Shown in pieces: positions 17,401 through 25,361 of a DNA stretch of 64,000 bases (its first letter is position 1; the number at the start of each line of letters is the position of its first letter). The translations under genes were made by a program, and so were the position numbers. The notes under the pieces are model-generated. The model worked only from the letters and a program-made list of their open reading frames with translations, ran no database searches and was not told the DNA's origin. Source of the stretch: CAWJMD01 sp963700925 (lineage in GTDB: Bacteria; Actinomycetota; Actinomycetes; Actinomycetales; CAWJMD01); contig OY969553.1 of assembly GCA_963700925.1 (NCBI GenBank), positions 496,001 to 560,000 on the forward strand, in the 5' to 3' direction.

Positions 17401-18018
17401 GACGTTGCGCTCGATCTCTTGACCGTGGTCCATCAGCTCGCAGAAGTAGTTCTCGGCGCCGAAGATGTCCTGGAACTCGGCGGCGGCCTCGATCGCCTCC
17501 TTGTACTGGCCGAGCCTCAGCCGCGTCTGGACCTCGCCTCCCGGGCAGCCGGTCGTCGCGATCAGGCCGGAGCCGTACGTGCGCAGGAGCTCCCGGTCCA
17601 TCCTGGGCTTGAAGTAGAACCCCTCCAGCGAGGAGAGCGACGCCATCCGGAACAGGTTGTGCATGCCCGTGTTGTTCCGCGCCAGCAGCGTGATGTGCGT
17701 GTAGGCGCCGGAGCCCGAGACGTCGTCACGCCCCCCGTCCGCGAACTTGACCCGGGTCTTGTCGGTGCGGTGCGTGCCCGGCGTCAAGTACGCCTCGATG
17801 CCAACGATCGGCTTGACTCCGTGCTTCTGCGCTGTCTTCCAGAAGTCGTAGGCACCGAACAGGTACCCGTGGTCGGTGGTGGCGATCGCCGGCATGCCCA
17901 TCTTCTCGGCTTCGGCGAACAGGTCGCCCACCCGCGCCGCGCCGTCGAGCATCGAGTACTCGGTGTGCACGTGGAGGTGCACGAACTGGTCGGTCGAACG
18001 GGTGGAGCCAGAGGGCAT
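14470..18018 (-). CDS. dnaE1: DNA polymerase III alpha subunit (replicative)
   Basis: A 1182-residue C-family polymerase, the main replicative enzyme. An N-terminal PHP domain starts FVHLHVHTEYSMLDGAARVG. The palm carries GPGRGSGAGSMCAYVM and the catalytic PDFDVDFDE motif at about residues 410-420. The finger region has YQEQVILIAQQLAGYSLG, and an OB-fold domain follows near residue 1000 (MVTVAGMITSVTRKMTKNG). Length and domain order are normal. ATG at 18018 lies 6 nt after TAGACT without a ribosome binding site. A DUF2567-like gene overlaps its end. Confidence 0.97.
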   Translation of the reverse strand: MPSGSTRSTDQFVHLHVHTEYSMLDGAARVGDLFAEAEKMGMPAIATTDHGYLFGAYDFWKTAQKHGVKPIVGIEAYLTPGTHRTDKTRVKFADGGRDDVSGSGAYTHITLLARNNTGMHNLFRMASLSSLEGFYFKPRMDRELLRTYGSGLIATTGCPGGEVQTRLRLGQYKEAIEAAAEFQDIFGAENYFCELMDHGQEIERNVRDDLLKLARDLKMPLVATNDLHYTYAEDAGAHAALLCVQSASTLADPNRFKFDSDEYYLKTPAEMRHVFRELPEACDNTLLIAERCDVSFTEGEGAFMPRFQCPEGESEQSWFVKEVERGLHERYPDGVPGEVRARADYETDVIVSKGYAGYFLVVADFIGWAKAHGIRVGPGRGSGAGSMCAYVMKITDLDPLQHGLIFERFLNPERMSMPDFDVDFDERRRGEVIRYVTEKYGSDRVAQIVTYGTIKAKQAVKDASRVLGYPFAMGERITKVMPPPVMGKDVPLAGIFDPKHKRYSEASELRALHAEDPDVAKVVETARGLEGLKRQWGVHAAGVIMSSEPLRDVIPIMRREQDGQIITQFDYPSCEALGLVKMDFLGLRNLTILDDALKNVTANRGAEIDLDALSKDPNDPLTYELLGRGDTLGVFQFDGGPMRALLRLMKPDNFEDISAVGALYRPGPMGADSHNKYALRKNGKQDIEYLHPELSDALKPILGTTFGLIVYQEQVILIAQQLAGYSLGKADLLRKAMGKKKREVLDAEYVGFEAGMKANDFSPAAIKALWDVLVPFSDYAFNKAHSAAYGLVSYWTAYLKANYPAEYMAALLTSVRDDKDKSALYLGECRRMKITVLPPDVNTSIGVYAAVGDDIRFGLAAIRNVGVNVVEAIVNARQEKGEFASFQDFLRKVPAVVCNKRTIESLVKAGAFDSLGHTRRGLSAIHEIYVDAIVDEKRQEAIGQDSLFGGMDDDTGTVLAALPPIPAFEWEKRDKLASEREMLGLYVSDHPLFGVEHVLANATDTSIASLLSDDSRPDGSMVTVAGMITSVTRKMTKNGNPWAIAAVEDLAGSIDVLFFPQTYATVSHELHEDVVCVIRGRLSRRDEVPNLHAQEMSLPDVSEGPRGPVTIALPAMRCTPPVVGRLKDVLATHPGVTEVHLRLTSGGGDKATVMRLDDALRVTPSPALFGDLKALLGPSCLV

Positions 18019-18024
18019 GCAGCG

Positions 18025-18030
18025 AGTCTA
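18025..18030 (-). promoter_or_regulatory. -10 hexamer of dnaE1 (leaderless)
   Basis: TAGACT with a 6-nt spacer (CGCTGC) before the dnaE1 ATG, in the 34-nt gap after the pseudouridine synthase gene. It would give dnaE1 transcription independent of lspA-rluD. Confidence 0.5.
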
Positions 18031-18052
18031 GGTGCCTCGTCCGACCACGCCT

Positions 18053-18979
18053 TCACCCCTCGCCGAGACGCTCCAAAGCCATGGCGAGGTCGTCCGGATA
18101 CGTGCTCGAGTACTCGACGCGCTCCCCCGTTCCGGGATGCTCGAAGCCCAGCCGGAGGGCGTGCAACCACTGGCGCGTCAGCCCCAGGCGAGCCGAGAGC
18201 GTGGGGTCAGCGCCATAGGTCAGGTCGCCGACGCAGGGGTGCCGCAGGGCGGCGAAATGGACCCGGATCTGGTGGGTGCGACCGGTCTCGAGGTGGATCT
18301 CCATCAGGCTGGCCGCGCGGAACGCCTCGAGCAGCTCGTAGTGGGTGACGCTGGGCCTGCCCTCGGTCACGACCGCCCACTTGTAGTCGGCCGACGGGTG
18401 CCGGCCGATCGGGGCGTCGATGGTGCCGGTCAGCGGGTCAGGGTGTCCCTGGACGACCGCGTGGTAGACCTTCTCGACCGTCCGCTCCCGGAAGGCCTGC
18501 TTGAGCAGCGAGTAGGCGCGCTCGCTCTTGGCCACGACCATCAGGCCGGACGTGCCGACGTCCAGGCGGTGCACGACGCCCTGGCGCTCGGCCGCTCCCG
18601 ACGTCGCGATCGTGTAGCCCGCACCGGCCAGCCCGCCGACCACGGTGGGGCCTGACCAGCCCGGGCTGGGGTGCGCGGCGACGCCGACCGGCTTGTCGAC
18701 CACCACGATGTCGTCGTCGTCGTGGACGATCCTCAAGCCCTCGACGGACTCGGCGACCACCGCCATGGGCGCCGCGGGGCCGGGCAGCTCCACCTCGACC
18801 CAGCTGCCGGCGGTCAGGCGGTCCGACTTGCCGACCTCGCGGCCGTCGACCTGGACGGCCCCGTCGGCGGCGAGGGACGCGGCGACCGTGCGAGAGAGCC
18901 CGAGCATCCGGGCCAGCCCGGCGTCGACTCGCTCGCCCTCGAGTCCGTCGGGCACCGGCAGGCGCCTCGTCTCAGGCAT
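18053..18979 (-). CDS. rluD: RluA/RluD-family 23S rRNA pseudouridine synthase
   Basis: A 308-residue enzyme that isomerises uridines in ribosomal RNA. Residues about 12-75 form an S4 RNA-binding domain (RVDAGLARMLGLSRTVAASL). The catalytic domain has the motif HRLDVGTSGLMVVAKS with the nucleophilic Asp, then EKVYHAVVQG and ETGRTHQIRVH. ATG at 18979 overlaps the lspA stop by 8 nt, the usual lspA-rluD arrangement. The exact target uridines cannot be read from sequence. Confidence 0.93.
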   Translation of the reverse strand: MPETRRLPVPDGLEGERVDAGLARMLGLSRTVAASLAADGAVQVDGREVGKSDRLTAGSWVEVELPGPAAPMAVVAESVEGLRIVHDDDDIVVVDKPVGVAAHPSPGWSGPTVVGGLAGAGYTIATSGAAERQGVVHRLDVGTSGLMVVAKSERAYSLLKQAFRERTVEKVYHAVVQGHPDPLTGTIDAPIGRHPSADYKWAVVTEGRPSVTHYELLEAFRAASLMEIHLETGRTHQIRVHFAALRHPCVGDLTYGADPTLSARLGLTRQWLHALRLGFEHPGTGERVEYSSTYPDDLAMALERLGEG

Positions 18980-19580
18980 CAGCGGTCCCGGGTGGCTCTT
19001 TCGCGTCCGTCTTTTCGCCCTGCTTGTCACCCTGCTTCTCGGTGCGGTCGCTGTGGCGGCTCCCGTCGACCGAGACACCCCGCAGCCCGAGCAGCGCGAC
19101 CGCAGCCGCGGCGCCGACGATGAAGATGTCGGCGACGTTGCCGACGAACCAGCCGTTGTAGTCGATGAAGTCCACGACGTGACCCCGACCGGGGCCGGGC
19201 TGCCGCAACAGGCGGTCGGTGAGGTTGCCGGCGGCTCCCGCCAGGAGGAGGCCGAGGGTCACCGCCCAGGCGCGGCTGCCGAGCCGGCGCGAGGCCCGAA
19301 TGATCACGGCCACGACGACGACCGCCGCCACCGTGAAGAGCCAGGTCGTGCCCTCCCCGACGGAGAAGGCGGCTCCCGAGTTGCGGATCAGCCGGAGGCT
19401 GAGGACGTCGTCGACGAGTGGGACGACGGACCCGTCCGAGAGCGCGCTCACGGCGAGCCACTTCGTGACCTGGTCGGCGACCAGCCCCAGCACGGCGATG
19501 GAGGCCACCAGCGTGTGCAGGCCGCTCCACCGGGAGCCGGGAGGGCGCGGGCGGGCGGGGGCAGCAGGATCGGAGGACAT
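18972..19580 (-). CDS. lspA: Lipoprotein signal peptidase
   Basis: A 202-residue membrane aspartyl protease that removes signal peptides from diacylglyceryl-modified prolipoproteins. Four membrane segments are visible (near 22-42, 75-95, 105-122 and 145-165). The catalytic aspartates are in AGNLTDRLL and GNVADIFIVG, and RNSGAAFS is the conserved loop. The tail after residue 170 is hydrophilic and Lys-rich. GGGAGG about 10 nt before the ATG serves as ribosome binding site. Confidence 0.95.
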   Translation of the reverse strand: MSSDPAAPARPRPPGSRWSGLHTLVASIAVLGLVADQVTKWLAVSALSDGSVVPLVDDVLSLRLIRNSGAAFSVGEGTTWLFTVAAVVVVAVIIRASRRLGSRAWAVTLGLLLAGAAGNLTDRLLRQPGPGRGHVVDFIDYNGWFVGNVADIFIVGAAAAVALLGLRGVSVDGSRHSDRTEKQGDKQGEKTDAKEPPGTADA

Positions 19581-19686
19581 TGCGGGACAGCCTCCCACGC
19601 TCCTGACCACTGGCCGTACCAGGCTCACGTCGCGTCGGCTCGACGGCGGAGGCCAGGTCACTCGCCTCGGGGAGACCCCGGACGTG

Positions 19687-20652
19687 TCAGCGACGCTCCT
19701 CGCGCTGCTTGCACTCCATGCACAGGGTGGCCCGCGGGAACGCGAGCAGCCGGGCCTTGCCCACCGGCTTGCCGCAGGACGTGCAGATGCCGTAGCTCGC
19801 GTCGTCGATGCGCCGCAGCGCGACGAGGTTCTGTTGCACCAGGTCGCGCGCGTTGTTCGCGATGTTGATGCCGTGCTCCCGCTCGAACGCCTTCGACCCC
19901 GTGTCGGCCTGGTCGTCGCCCACGGCGTCGGCGGAGTCGCGGATCAGCTCGGCCAGCTGGTCGTCGGCGACGATCAGCTCGCCCCGCAGCCGCGCCACCT
20001 CGTCGATGAGCTGCTGCCTGACCGCACGGAGCTCGCTCTTCGTCCAGGGCGACTCGGCCTCGCGGACGGACAGCCGCAGCTCGGCCGCCTCGACCTGCCC
20101 ACCGGACGACCTCGACGCAGCCTTGCGCGGAGGAGCCTTGCGCGCGGCCGTCCTCGTGCTGGCCGGGCGGCTCGCCGCGGAGGTCTTCGTCGAGGCGGGC
20201 CTGGCGCTCGTCTTCTTGGCGGGGGTCTTCTTGGCTGGGGCCTTCTTGGTCGGGGCCTTCTTGGTCGGGGCCTTCTTGGCCGGGGCCTTCTTGGCCGGGG
20301 CCTTCTTCGCTGGGGCCTTCTTCGCTGGGGCCTTCTTCGCTGGGGCCTTCTTCGCCGGGGCCTTCTTCGCCGGAGCCTTCTTCGCCGGAGCCTTCTTCGC
20401 CGGAGCCTTGGCCGGCACCTTCTTGGCCGGGGCCTTCTTCGCGGGGGCCTTCTTCGCGGGGGCCTTCTTCGCGGGGGCCTTCTTCGCGGGGGCCTTCTTC
20501 GCGGGGGCCTTCTTCGCCGGGACCTTGGCCACGGACTTCTTCCCCACGGCCTTGGTGGGCGCGGCCTGGGTCTTGCGTGCGGCGGACTTCGTGGACCCGG
20601 CGCGGCTCGCGGTGGCCTTCCTGCTCGGTGCAGCCTTCTTAGCAGCAGCCAT
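19687..20652 (-). CDS. DksA/TraR zinc-finger protein with histone H1-like Lys/Ala/Pro tail
   Basis: A 321-residue protein of two parts. Residues about 35-145 contain roughly twenty tandem PAKKA-type pentapeptides flanked by further Lys/Arg/Ala-rich sequence, like eukaryotic H1 tails and the tails of some actinobacterial HU proteins. Residues about 190-321 form a DksA/TraR domain: a helical hairpin (LRAVRQQLIDEVARLRGEL) and a four-Cys zinc finger CTSCGKPVG...CMECKQ. DksA-like proteins act in the RNA polymerase secondary channel; the basic tail should bind nucleic acid. The acidic hairpin tip of DksA is not clearly present. GGAGGAG precedes the ATG. Confidence 0.85.
   Translation of the reverse strand: MAAAKKAAPSRKATASRAGSTKSAARKTQAAPTKAVGKKSVAKVPAKKAPAKKAPAKKAPAKKAPAKKAPAKKAPAKKVPAKAPAKKAPAKKAPAKKAPAKKAPAKKAPAKKAPAKKAPAKKAPAKKAPTKKAPTKKAPAKKTPAKKTSARPASTKTSAASRPASTRTAARKAPPRKAASRSSGGQVEAAELRLSVREAESPWTKSELRAVRQQLIDEVARLRGELIVADDQLAELIRDSADAVGDDQADTGSKAFEREHGINIANNARDLVQQNLVALRRIDDASYGICTSCGKPVGKARLLAFPRATLCMECKQREERR
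20206..20525 (-). repeat. 15-bp tandem repeat encoding PAKKA units
   Basis: About twenty copies of a 15-bp unit, seen on the plus strand as GCCTTCTTCGCCGGG variants. Groups of neighbouring units share the same third-base choices (Tgggg, Cgggg, Gggggg types), which suggests expansion by slippage or unequal recombination. Copy number is probably variable between strains. Confidence 0.85.
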
Positions 20653-20746
20653 AGTTCGGTCTCCTCCGCCAGCGGGGGGCTCGTGGTGCCGCTGAGGATA
20701 GGCGTAGGCGGCGACACGCCGCACGCGCGACGCGCCGAAGCGGCAT

Positions 20747-20807
20747 CCTGCCAGACGGAACGGGGGTCGGCACCCGCCGGTGCCGACCCCCCGTTCCGTC
20801 TGGCAGG
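20747..20807 (-). terminator. Very long hairpin after divIVA
   Basis: A nearly perfect inverted repeat with 28-nt arms (20747-20774 and 20779-20807), one single-base bulge and a CGCC loop, starting 6 nt after the divIVA stop. The arms begin CCTGCCAGACGG and end CCGTCTGGCAGG. No T-tract follows on either side. It would end divIVA transcription and isolate the DksA-like gene downstream. Confidence 0.85.
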
Positions 20808-20813
20808 AGGTGC

Positions 20814-21512
20814 CTACCTCTGCCCGCCCAGCGGGTGTCCCGCCTCGCCCGGACGGCCCGGGACCATCGTCCCCTTGGCCTCCAGGTCCTTGAGCTGACC
20901 CTCGAGGTACGCCTTCAGCCGTGTGCGGTAGTCGCGCTCGAAGATGCGCAGCTCGTCGATCTTGCGCTCCAGGAGCGAGCGCTCCTGCTCGAGTGCGCCC
21001 AGCGTCTGCGCCTTCTTCTGCTCGGCCTCGCGGACGAGCGCATCGGCGCGCGTCTCGGCCTCTGCGATCAGCTGGTCGCGCTGCTGCTCGCCGCTGCGCA
21101 CGTGCTCGTCGTGGAGCTTCTGCGCCAGCGCCAGCATGCCCGTTGCGGCCTCGGGGCCAACCGGGCCGTTGCCGCCACCACCGAACGCGGCGACGGCTGC
21201 CAGGGGAGGCGGAGCCGCGGCCGCCACGGGGACGGGCTCCGGCTCGGGCTCGGGCTCCGGCGCTGGTGCGGGCTCGGGAGCCTTCTCGAACGCCGGGGTG
21301 GAAGAGGCGGCTGCGCCGGCGCGGCTCAGCTCGCCGACCCGGCTCTCACAGGCGGCCAGCTTCGCCTTCAGCTCGTCGTTCTCCGCGTGGAGGGCACGGA
21401 GCGTGTTGACGACGTCGTCAAGGAAGTCATCGACCTCGTCCTGGTCATATCCCTCGCGGAACTTGGTCGGCTGAAACGTCTTGCTGACAACTTCTTCAGG
21501 CGTCAACGCCAT
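20814..21512 (-). CDS. divIVA: DivIVA/Wag31 polar growth protein
   Basis: A 232-residue coiled-coil protein. The N-terminal membrane-binding domain has MALTPEEVVSKTFQPTKFRE and the start of a coiled coil (DEVDDFLDDVV). A Pro/Glu/Ala linker (about 75-120) follows, then a long second coiled coil (about 130-215). In actinobacteria the protein marks curved membrane at poles and recruits the cell wall elongation machinery. GAGGTGA precedes the ATG. It ends at a long hairpin. Confidence 0.95.
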   Translation of the reverse strand: MALTPEEVVSKTFQPTKFREGYDQDEVDDFLDDVVNTLRALHAENDELKAKLAACESRVGELSRAGAAASSTPAFEKAPEPAPAPEPEPEPEPVPVAAAAPPPLAAVAAFGGGGNGPVGPEAATGMLALAQKLHDEHVRSGEQQRDQLIAEAETRADALVREAEQKKAQTLGALEQERSLLERKIDELRIFERDYRTRLKAYLEGQLKDLEAKGTMVPGRPGEAGHPLGGQR

Positions 21513-21628
21513 GTGGTCACCTCATACGCGATGGTGTGGAGCGCTGATCCCTTCGGGGGATCACCGCCGCCACGTTAGCGGAACAGCGCGGTCACCGCCG
21601 AGCCCTACCCTGCGGTCGGCGGGGTGGA

Positions 21629-21928
21629 TCAGGCCAGTCCTCTGCGTAGCGCGTCCACCACGTTCATCAGCACGACCAGGATGAGCATGATCACCAGGAA
21701 GGCCAGGTCGAGCCGAATCGGCCCGAGGGAGAGGGGCGGGAGCACCCGACGAAGCGCCTTGAGGGGCGGGTCCGTGGGCGTGTAGATGACCTCTGCCAGA
21801 ACGAGGACGAAGCCCTTGGGCCGCCAGTCCGGCGAGAACGAGCGCACCAGGTCGAAGACCAGCCGTCCGATCATCAGGAGGAAGAAGATCCAGAGCAGGA
21901 AGTAGACCAGGGACAGGAAGACCACCAT
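21629..21928 (-). CDS. YggT-family membrane protein
   Basis: A 99-residue protein with two membrane segments (residues about 5-25 and 68-92) and the family loop PDWRPKGFVLVLAEVIYTPTDPPLKALRR between them. The family occurs beside sepF and divIVA in many Gram-positive bacteria and is linked to division or osmotic adaptation, but without defined biochemistry. It lies 20 nt after sepF. Confidence 0.9.
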   Translation of the reverse strand: MVVFLSLVYFLLWIFFLLMIGRLVFDLVRSFSPDWRPKGFVLVLAEVIYTPTDPPLKALRRVLPPLSLGPIRLDLAFLVIMLILVVLMNVVDALRRGLA

Positions 21929-21948
21929 GGTGCGGTCGCGCTCCGCCG

Positions 21949-22437
21949 TCAGCTCTGGTTGAAGAAGCCGGCGGTCGTACCCTGCCGCGCCGGCGTCGCC
22001 GGTGGCGCGCTCACCTCCACGTGTGCGGGCGAGAGCAGGAAGACCTTGCTCGTGACCCGCTCGATGGAGCCCCTCTGCCCGAAGACGAGTCCGGCCGAGA
22101 AGTCCACCAGGCGCTTGGCGTCGGCGTCGTCCATGTCGGTCAGGTTCATGATCACCGGGATGCCCTCGCGGAAGTTCTCCCCGATGGTCTTCGCGTCGTT
22201 GTACGTGCGCGGATGGATCGTCGAGATGCGAGTGAGCTCACCGCCCATCGGCTCGGCGACGACCCGTGACGCAGTGCGCTCACGCTTGATCGGCGTCACC
22301 TCGGCCCTCCGATCCTCGTGGTGGTCTTCGACCCACGATCCGGCCGGCTCGGACCCGTGGGACTCGTACCCCTCGGACCGGTCGTCCTCCTCGGCCAGGC
22401 CGAGATAGACCATCGTCTTGCGCAAGGCCCCGCCCAT
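21949..22437 (-). CDS. sepF: Cell division protein SepF
   Basis: A 162-residue protein that tethers FtsZ to the membrane; in actinobacteria it takes the place of FtsA. The N-terminal helix MGGALRKTMVYLGLAEEDD fits the membrane-binding amphipathic segment. An acidic linker follows, then the SepF domain from about residue 70 (ISTIHPRTYNDAKTIGENFREG...VDFSAGLVFG). GGAGGAG before the ATG is a strong ribosome binding site. No ftsA is present in the cluster. Confidence 0.95.
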   Translation of the reverse strand: MGGALRKTMVYLGLAEEDDRSEGYESHGSEPAGSWVEDHHEDRRAEVTPIKRERTASRVVAEPMGGELTRISTIHPRTYNDAKTIGENFREGIPVIMNLTDMDDADAKRLVDFSAGLVFGQRGSIERVTSKVFLLSPAHVEVSAPPATPARQGTTAGFFNQS

Positions 22438-22513
22438 GGGTGCTCTCCTCCGGTGCGTCTCCCGCAGTGAGTGCGAGGGTCTGGATAGCGTGCGAGTAGC
22501 TGCGACATCGACG

Positions 22514-23218
22514 CTACCCGCCCGGTCGTCGCGAACCGAGCACCGCGCTGCCGACACGCAGGTGTGTCGCGCCGAGTCCGACTGCCGCCTCGAGGTCTGC
22601 GCTCATCCCCGCCGAGATCCACTGTGCCGTGGGGTGGTCCACCCGCACGCGCTCGGCCACCTCGCGCAGCCGGGTGAACGCCTCCTCCGGGTCTGCGCCC
22701 AGCGGTGCGACCGCCATCACGCCGCGCGGACGAAGACCCTCCTGCTCGGCGACCAGGTCGACGAGCGCGCGCACCTGGTCGGGCGGCGCTCCGCCACGCC
22801 CGGGCGTGTCGCCGGCCGGACCGAGGTCGACCTGCACCAGCACGTCGACAGAGCGGCCCGCGGCCTGGGCACCACGTGACAGGGCGCGGACGAGCTTGTC
22901 GCGGTCGACCGAGTGCACGACGTCGGCCCATGCGGCCACCGACGCCGCCTTCTTGGTCTGCACCTGCCCGATGCAGTGCCAGCGCAGGTCGAGGTGCCCG
23001 AGCCGGCCGCGCTTGTCGCGGCCCTCGGCGTCACGGGCCTCGCCCACGTCGACGACGCCCAGGTCGGCGAGCAGCTCGAGGTCGCTCGCCGGGTACGTCT
23101 TGGTCACCACGACCGTCGTCAGCTCCCCGGGGTCCCGACCGTGCGCGGCGCAGGCGCCGGCGACTCGCTGTCGGAGCCGGTCCAGGCCCGCGTCCAGCTC
23201 GGCTCGGCGATCCGTCAC
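22514..23218 (-). CDS. YggS/PLPBP-family pyridoxal phosphate homeostasis protein
   Basis: A 234-residue PLP-binding barrel protein. The PLP lysine is in VVVTKTYPASDLELL, and WHCIGQVQTKKA, QWISAGMSADLEAA and LRVGSAVLG are family landmarks. These proteins buffer pyridoxal phosphate and affect amino acid metabolism; they are regularly encoded with sepF and ftsZ. The GTG at 23218 overlaps the pgeF stop (GTGA), which decides the start against an upstream in-frame codon. Confidence 0.93.
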   Translation of the reverse strand: MTDRRAELDAGLDRLRQRVAGACAAHGRDPGELTTVVVTKTYPASDLELLADLGVVDVGEARDAEGRDKRGRLGHLDLRWHCIGQVQTKKAASVAAWADVVHSVDRDKLVRALSRGAQAAGRSVDVLVQVDLGPAGDTPGRGGAPPDQVRALVDLVAEQEGLRPRGVMAVAPLGADPEEAFTRLREVAERVRVDHPTAQWISAGMSADLEAAVGLGATHLRVGSAVLGSRRPGG

Positions 23219-24018
23219 GCCTGCTCCGAGCCGTTCGAGGGCAGCATCCACGCGAGGCCGGCGAACCGTCCCGTGCGTCCGTCACGCCGGTACGAGAACA
23301 GGCGCGGGTCCTCCGCCGTGCAGCCCGGGGCCAGCTCCACCGACGTGCAGTGGGCCGACAGCTGCTCCATCACACCGGAAGCCAGGTCGAGCGACGGCGT
23401 GCCACCTCGAGTCCGGGCCGCCGTCACCGGGACCCGGCCGGAGACCTCGTCGCGGAGGTCGGCCGGCACCTCGTAGCAGCGCGGACAGATCGACGGACCG
23501 ACGACGGCAACCAGGTCGCGGGCACCGAGGTCGCGCAGTGCCGCCACGGTCGCGTCGACGATGCCCGCCGCCATGCCCACTCGGCCCGCGTGAGCCACCC
23601 CGACGACGCCACGGCCCGGGTCGGCCAGCAGCACCGGCACGCAGTCGGCGACCATCACGGCCAGTGCCAGCCCGGGCCGGTTCGTCACGACGGCGTCCGC
23701 TTGCGGGGCGGGTCCGGCCCACGGACCGACGGCCTCGACCACGTCGGTGCCGTGCACCTGGTCGACGAACAGCAGGTGGTCGGGTGCGACTCGCAGTCGC
23801 TCAGCCAAGCGGTGCCTGGCGGTGTCGACCGAGCGATCGTCGTCGCCGACGTGGCGAGCCAGATTCGCTGTCCCATAAGGCTTTTCGGCATCCTTGGCCG
23901 CCCGCCCGCGGTCGGTGAATGCGAACGTCGTCCGGACGCTGGCAGCGCCGACGTCGCCGTCCGGCGCGCCGAGACCCCGCACCCACATCAGCGGGTCGCG
24001 GGGTCCCGGTCCGGTCAC
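23215..24018 (-). CDS. pgeF: Peptidoglycan editing factor PgeF (YfiH/laccase-domain)
   Basis: A 267-residue protein of the multi-copper-oxidase-like YfiH family, shown in E. coli to remove misincorporated residues from UDP-MurNAc peptides. The zinc/copper ligands are visible as His in DQVHGTDVV, Cys in VADCVPVLLAD and His in VAHAGRVG. The last motif has RVG where HAGWRG is usual. A GTG start with GGAGCC upstream is used. The gene sits between ftsZ and yggS, the standard position. Confidence 0.88.
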   Translation of the reverse strand: MTGPGPRDPLMWVRGLGAPDGDVGAASVRTTFAFTDRGRAAKDAEKPYGTANLARHVGDDDRSVDTARHRLAERLRVAPDHLLFVDQVHGTDVVEAVGPWAGPAPQADAVVTNRPGLALAVMVADCVPVLLADPGRGVVGVAHAGRVGMAAGIVDATVAALRDLGARDLVAVVGPSICPRCYEVPADLRDEVSGRVPVTAARTRGGTPSLDLASGVMEQLSAHCTSVELAPGCTAEDPRLFSYRRDGRTGRFAGLAWMLPSNGSEQA

Positions 24019-24043
24019 CGCGGGGCTCCGGCGCAGCGTCGGC

Positions 24044-25315
24044 TCACTTGAGGAAGTCAGGCACGTCCAGGTCGTCGTCGTCGAAGGCCACCGACCGGGG
24101 CGTCGGACGTCGGCCGTGCTCCTCGTCGACCACCCGCGGCGGGACGGCGCTGCCCTGCCCGTTGCTCGAGCGTGCCACCCCGGCGGGAACCGGCTCGTAG
24201 GCCTTGTCGCCGCTGAGGTCGAGGTCCGGGGAGACCGGTGCGGAGCGCTCGGCGGCGCCCGGCTGGTGACCGATCGTCGGGGCCGGCGCGGTCGCTGCGG
24301 GCGGGACCCGGGTCTGCGTCCGTCCGCTCACCTGCCCGAGAGCCCGCTCGTCGCGTCGCCGGTGCGGGCTGCCGCCGTCGAACCCGGCCGCGATGACGGT
24401 GACCCGCACCTCGTCGCCCAGGGCGTCGTCGATGACCGTCCCGAAGATGATGTTGGCCTCGGGGTGCGCGGCCTCCTGCACCAGGCGGGCGGCCTCGTTG
24501 ATCTCGAACAGGCCGAGGTCGGAACCGCCCTGGAAGGACAGCAGCACGCCGTGGGCGCCGTCGATGCTCGCCTCGAGCAGCGGAGACGAGATCGCCAGCT
24601 CGGCGGCCTGCACGGCGCGGTCCTCGCCACGCGCCGAGCCGATGCCCATCAGGGCGGAGCCGGCTCCCTGCATGACGGACTTCACGTCCGCGAAGTCGAC
24701 GTTGACCAGGCCCGGCGTCGTGATCAGGTCGGAGATGCCCTGGACACCGGAGAGCAGGACCTGGTCGGCGGCCTTGAACGCGTCCATCACGGAGACCGCC
24801 CGGTCGCTGATCGACAGCAGCCGGTCGTTCGGGATGACGATCAGGGTGTCGACCTCCTCGCGCAGCCCGTCGATGCCGACATCGGCCTGGGTCGCGCGCC
24901 GCCGTCCCTCGAAGGTGAACGGACGGGTGACCACGCCGATGGTGAGGGCACCGAGCGAGCGGGCGATCCGGGCCACGACCGGTGCGCCGCCCGTGCCCGT
25001 GCCGCCGCCCTCTCCGGCGGTCACGAACACCATGTCGGCGCCCCTGATCACCTCTTCGATCTCCTCTGCGTGGTCCTCGGTCGCCTTCTTGCCGACCTCG
25101 GGGTCCGCACCCGCGCCGAGCCCGCGCGTCAGGTCGCGACCGACGTCGAGCTTCACGTCGGCATCGCTCATCAGGAGGGCCTGTGCGTCGGTGTTGATGG
25201 CGATGAACTCCACGCCCTTGAGGCCGACCTCGATCATCCGGTTGACGGCGTTGACGCCGCCGCCGCCGATGCCGACGACCTTGATGACCGCGAGGTAGTT
25301 CTGCGGTGCTGCCAC
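24044..25315 (-). CDS. ftsZ: Cell division GTPase FtsZ
   Basis: A 423-residue tubulin homologue. The GTP-binding signature is GEGGGTGTGGAPVVA, the T7 loop is NVDFADVKSVM, and the N-terminus has VVGIGGGGVNAVNRMI. A variable linker (about 315-405) precedes the conserved C-terminal peptide DDDDLDVPDFLK that binds SepF and other partners. GTG at 25315 was chosen because GGGAGAGG lies about 8 nt upstream and the conserved N-terminus starts there. A TTG 54 nt upstream is less likely. An AT-rich promoter-like segment lies just before. Confidence 0.97.
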   Translation of the reverse strand: MAAPQNYLAVIKVVGIGGGGVNAVNRMIEVGLKGVEFIAINTDAQALLMSDADVKLDVGRDLTRGLGAGADPEVGKKATEDHAEEIEEVIRGADMVFVTAGEGGGTGTGGAPVVARIARSLGALTIGVVTRPFTFEGRRRATQADVGIDGLREEVDTLIVIPNDRLLSISDRAVSVMDAFKAADQVLLSGVQGISDLITTPGLVNVDFADVKSVMQGAGSALMGIGSARGEDRAVQAAELAISSPLLEASIDGAHGVLLSFQGGSDLGLFEINEAARLVQEAAHPEANIIFGTVIDDALGDEVRVTVIAAGFDGGSPHRRRDERALGQVSGRTQTRVPPAATAPAPTIGHQPGAAERSAPVSPDLDLSGDKAYEPVPAGVARSSNGQGSAVPPRVVDEEHGRRPTPRSVAFDDDDLDVPDFLK

Positions 25316-25361
25316 GGTGAGCGCCTCTCCCTGGGTGCCGGATGGGACCTGATGGACCTTC

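Noticed and set aside
14599..18348. A 1249-codon plus-strand open frame opposite dnaE1
   Set aside because: Antisense frame of a highly conserved polymerase gene; no domain-like features.
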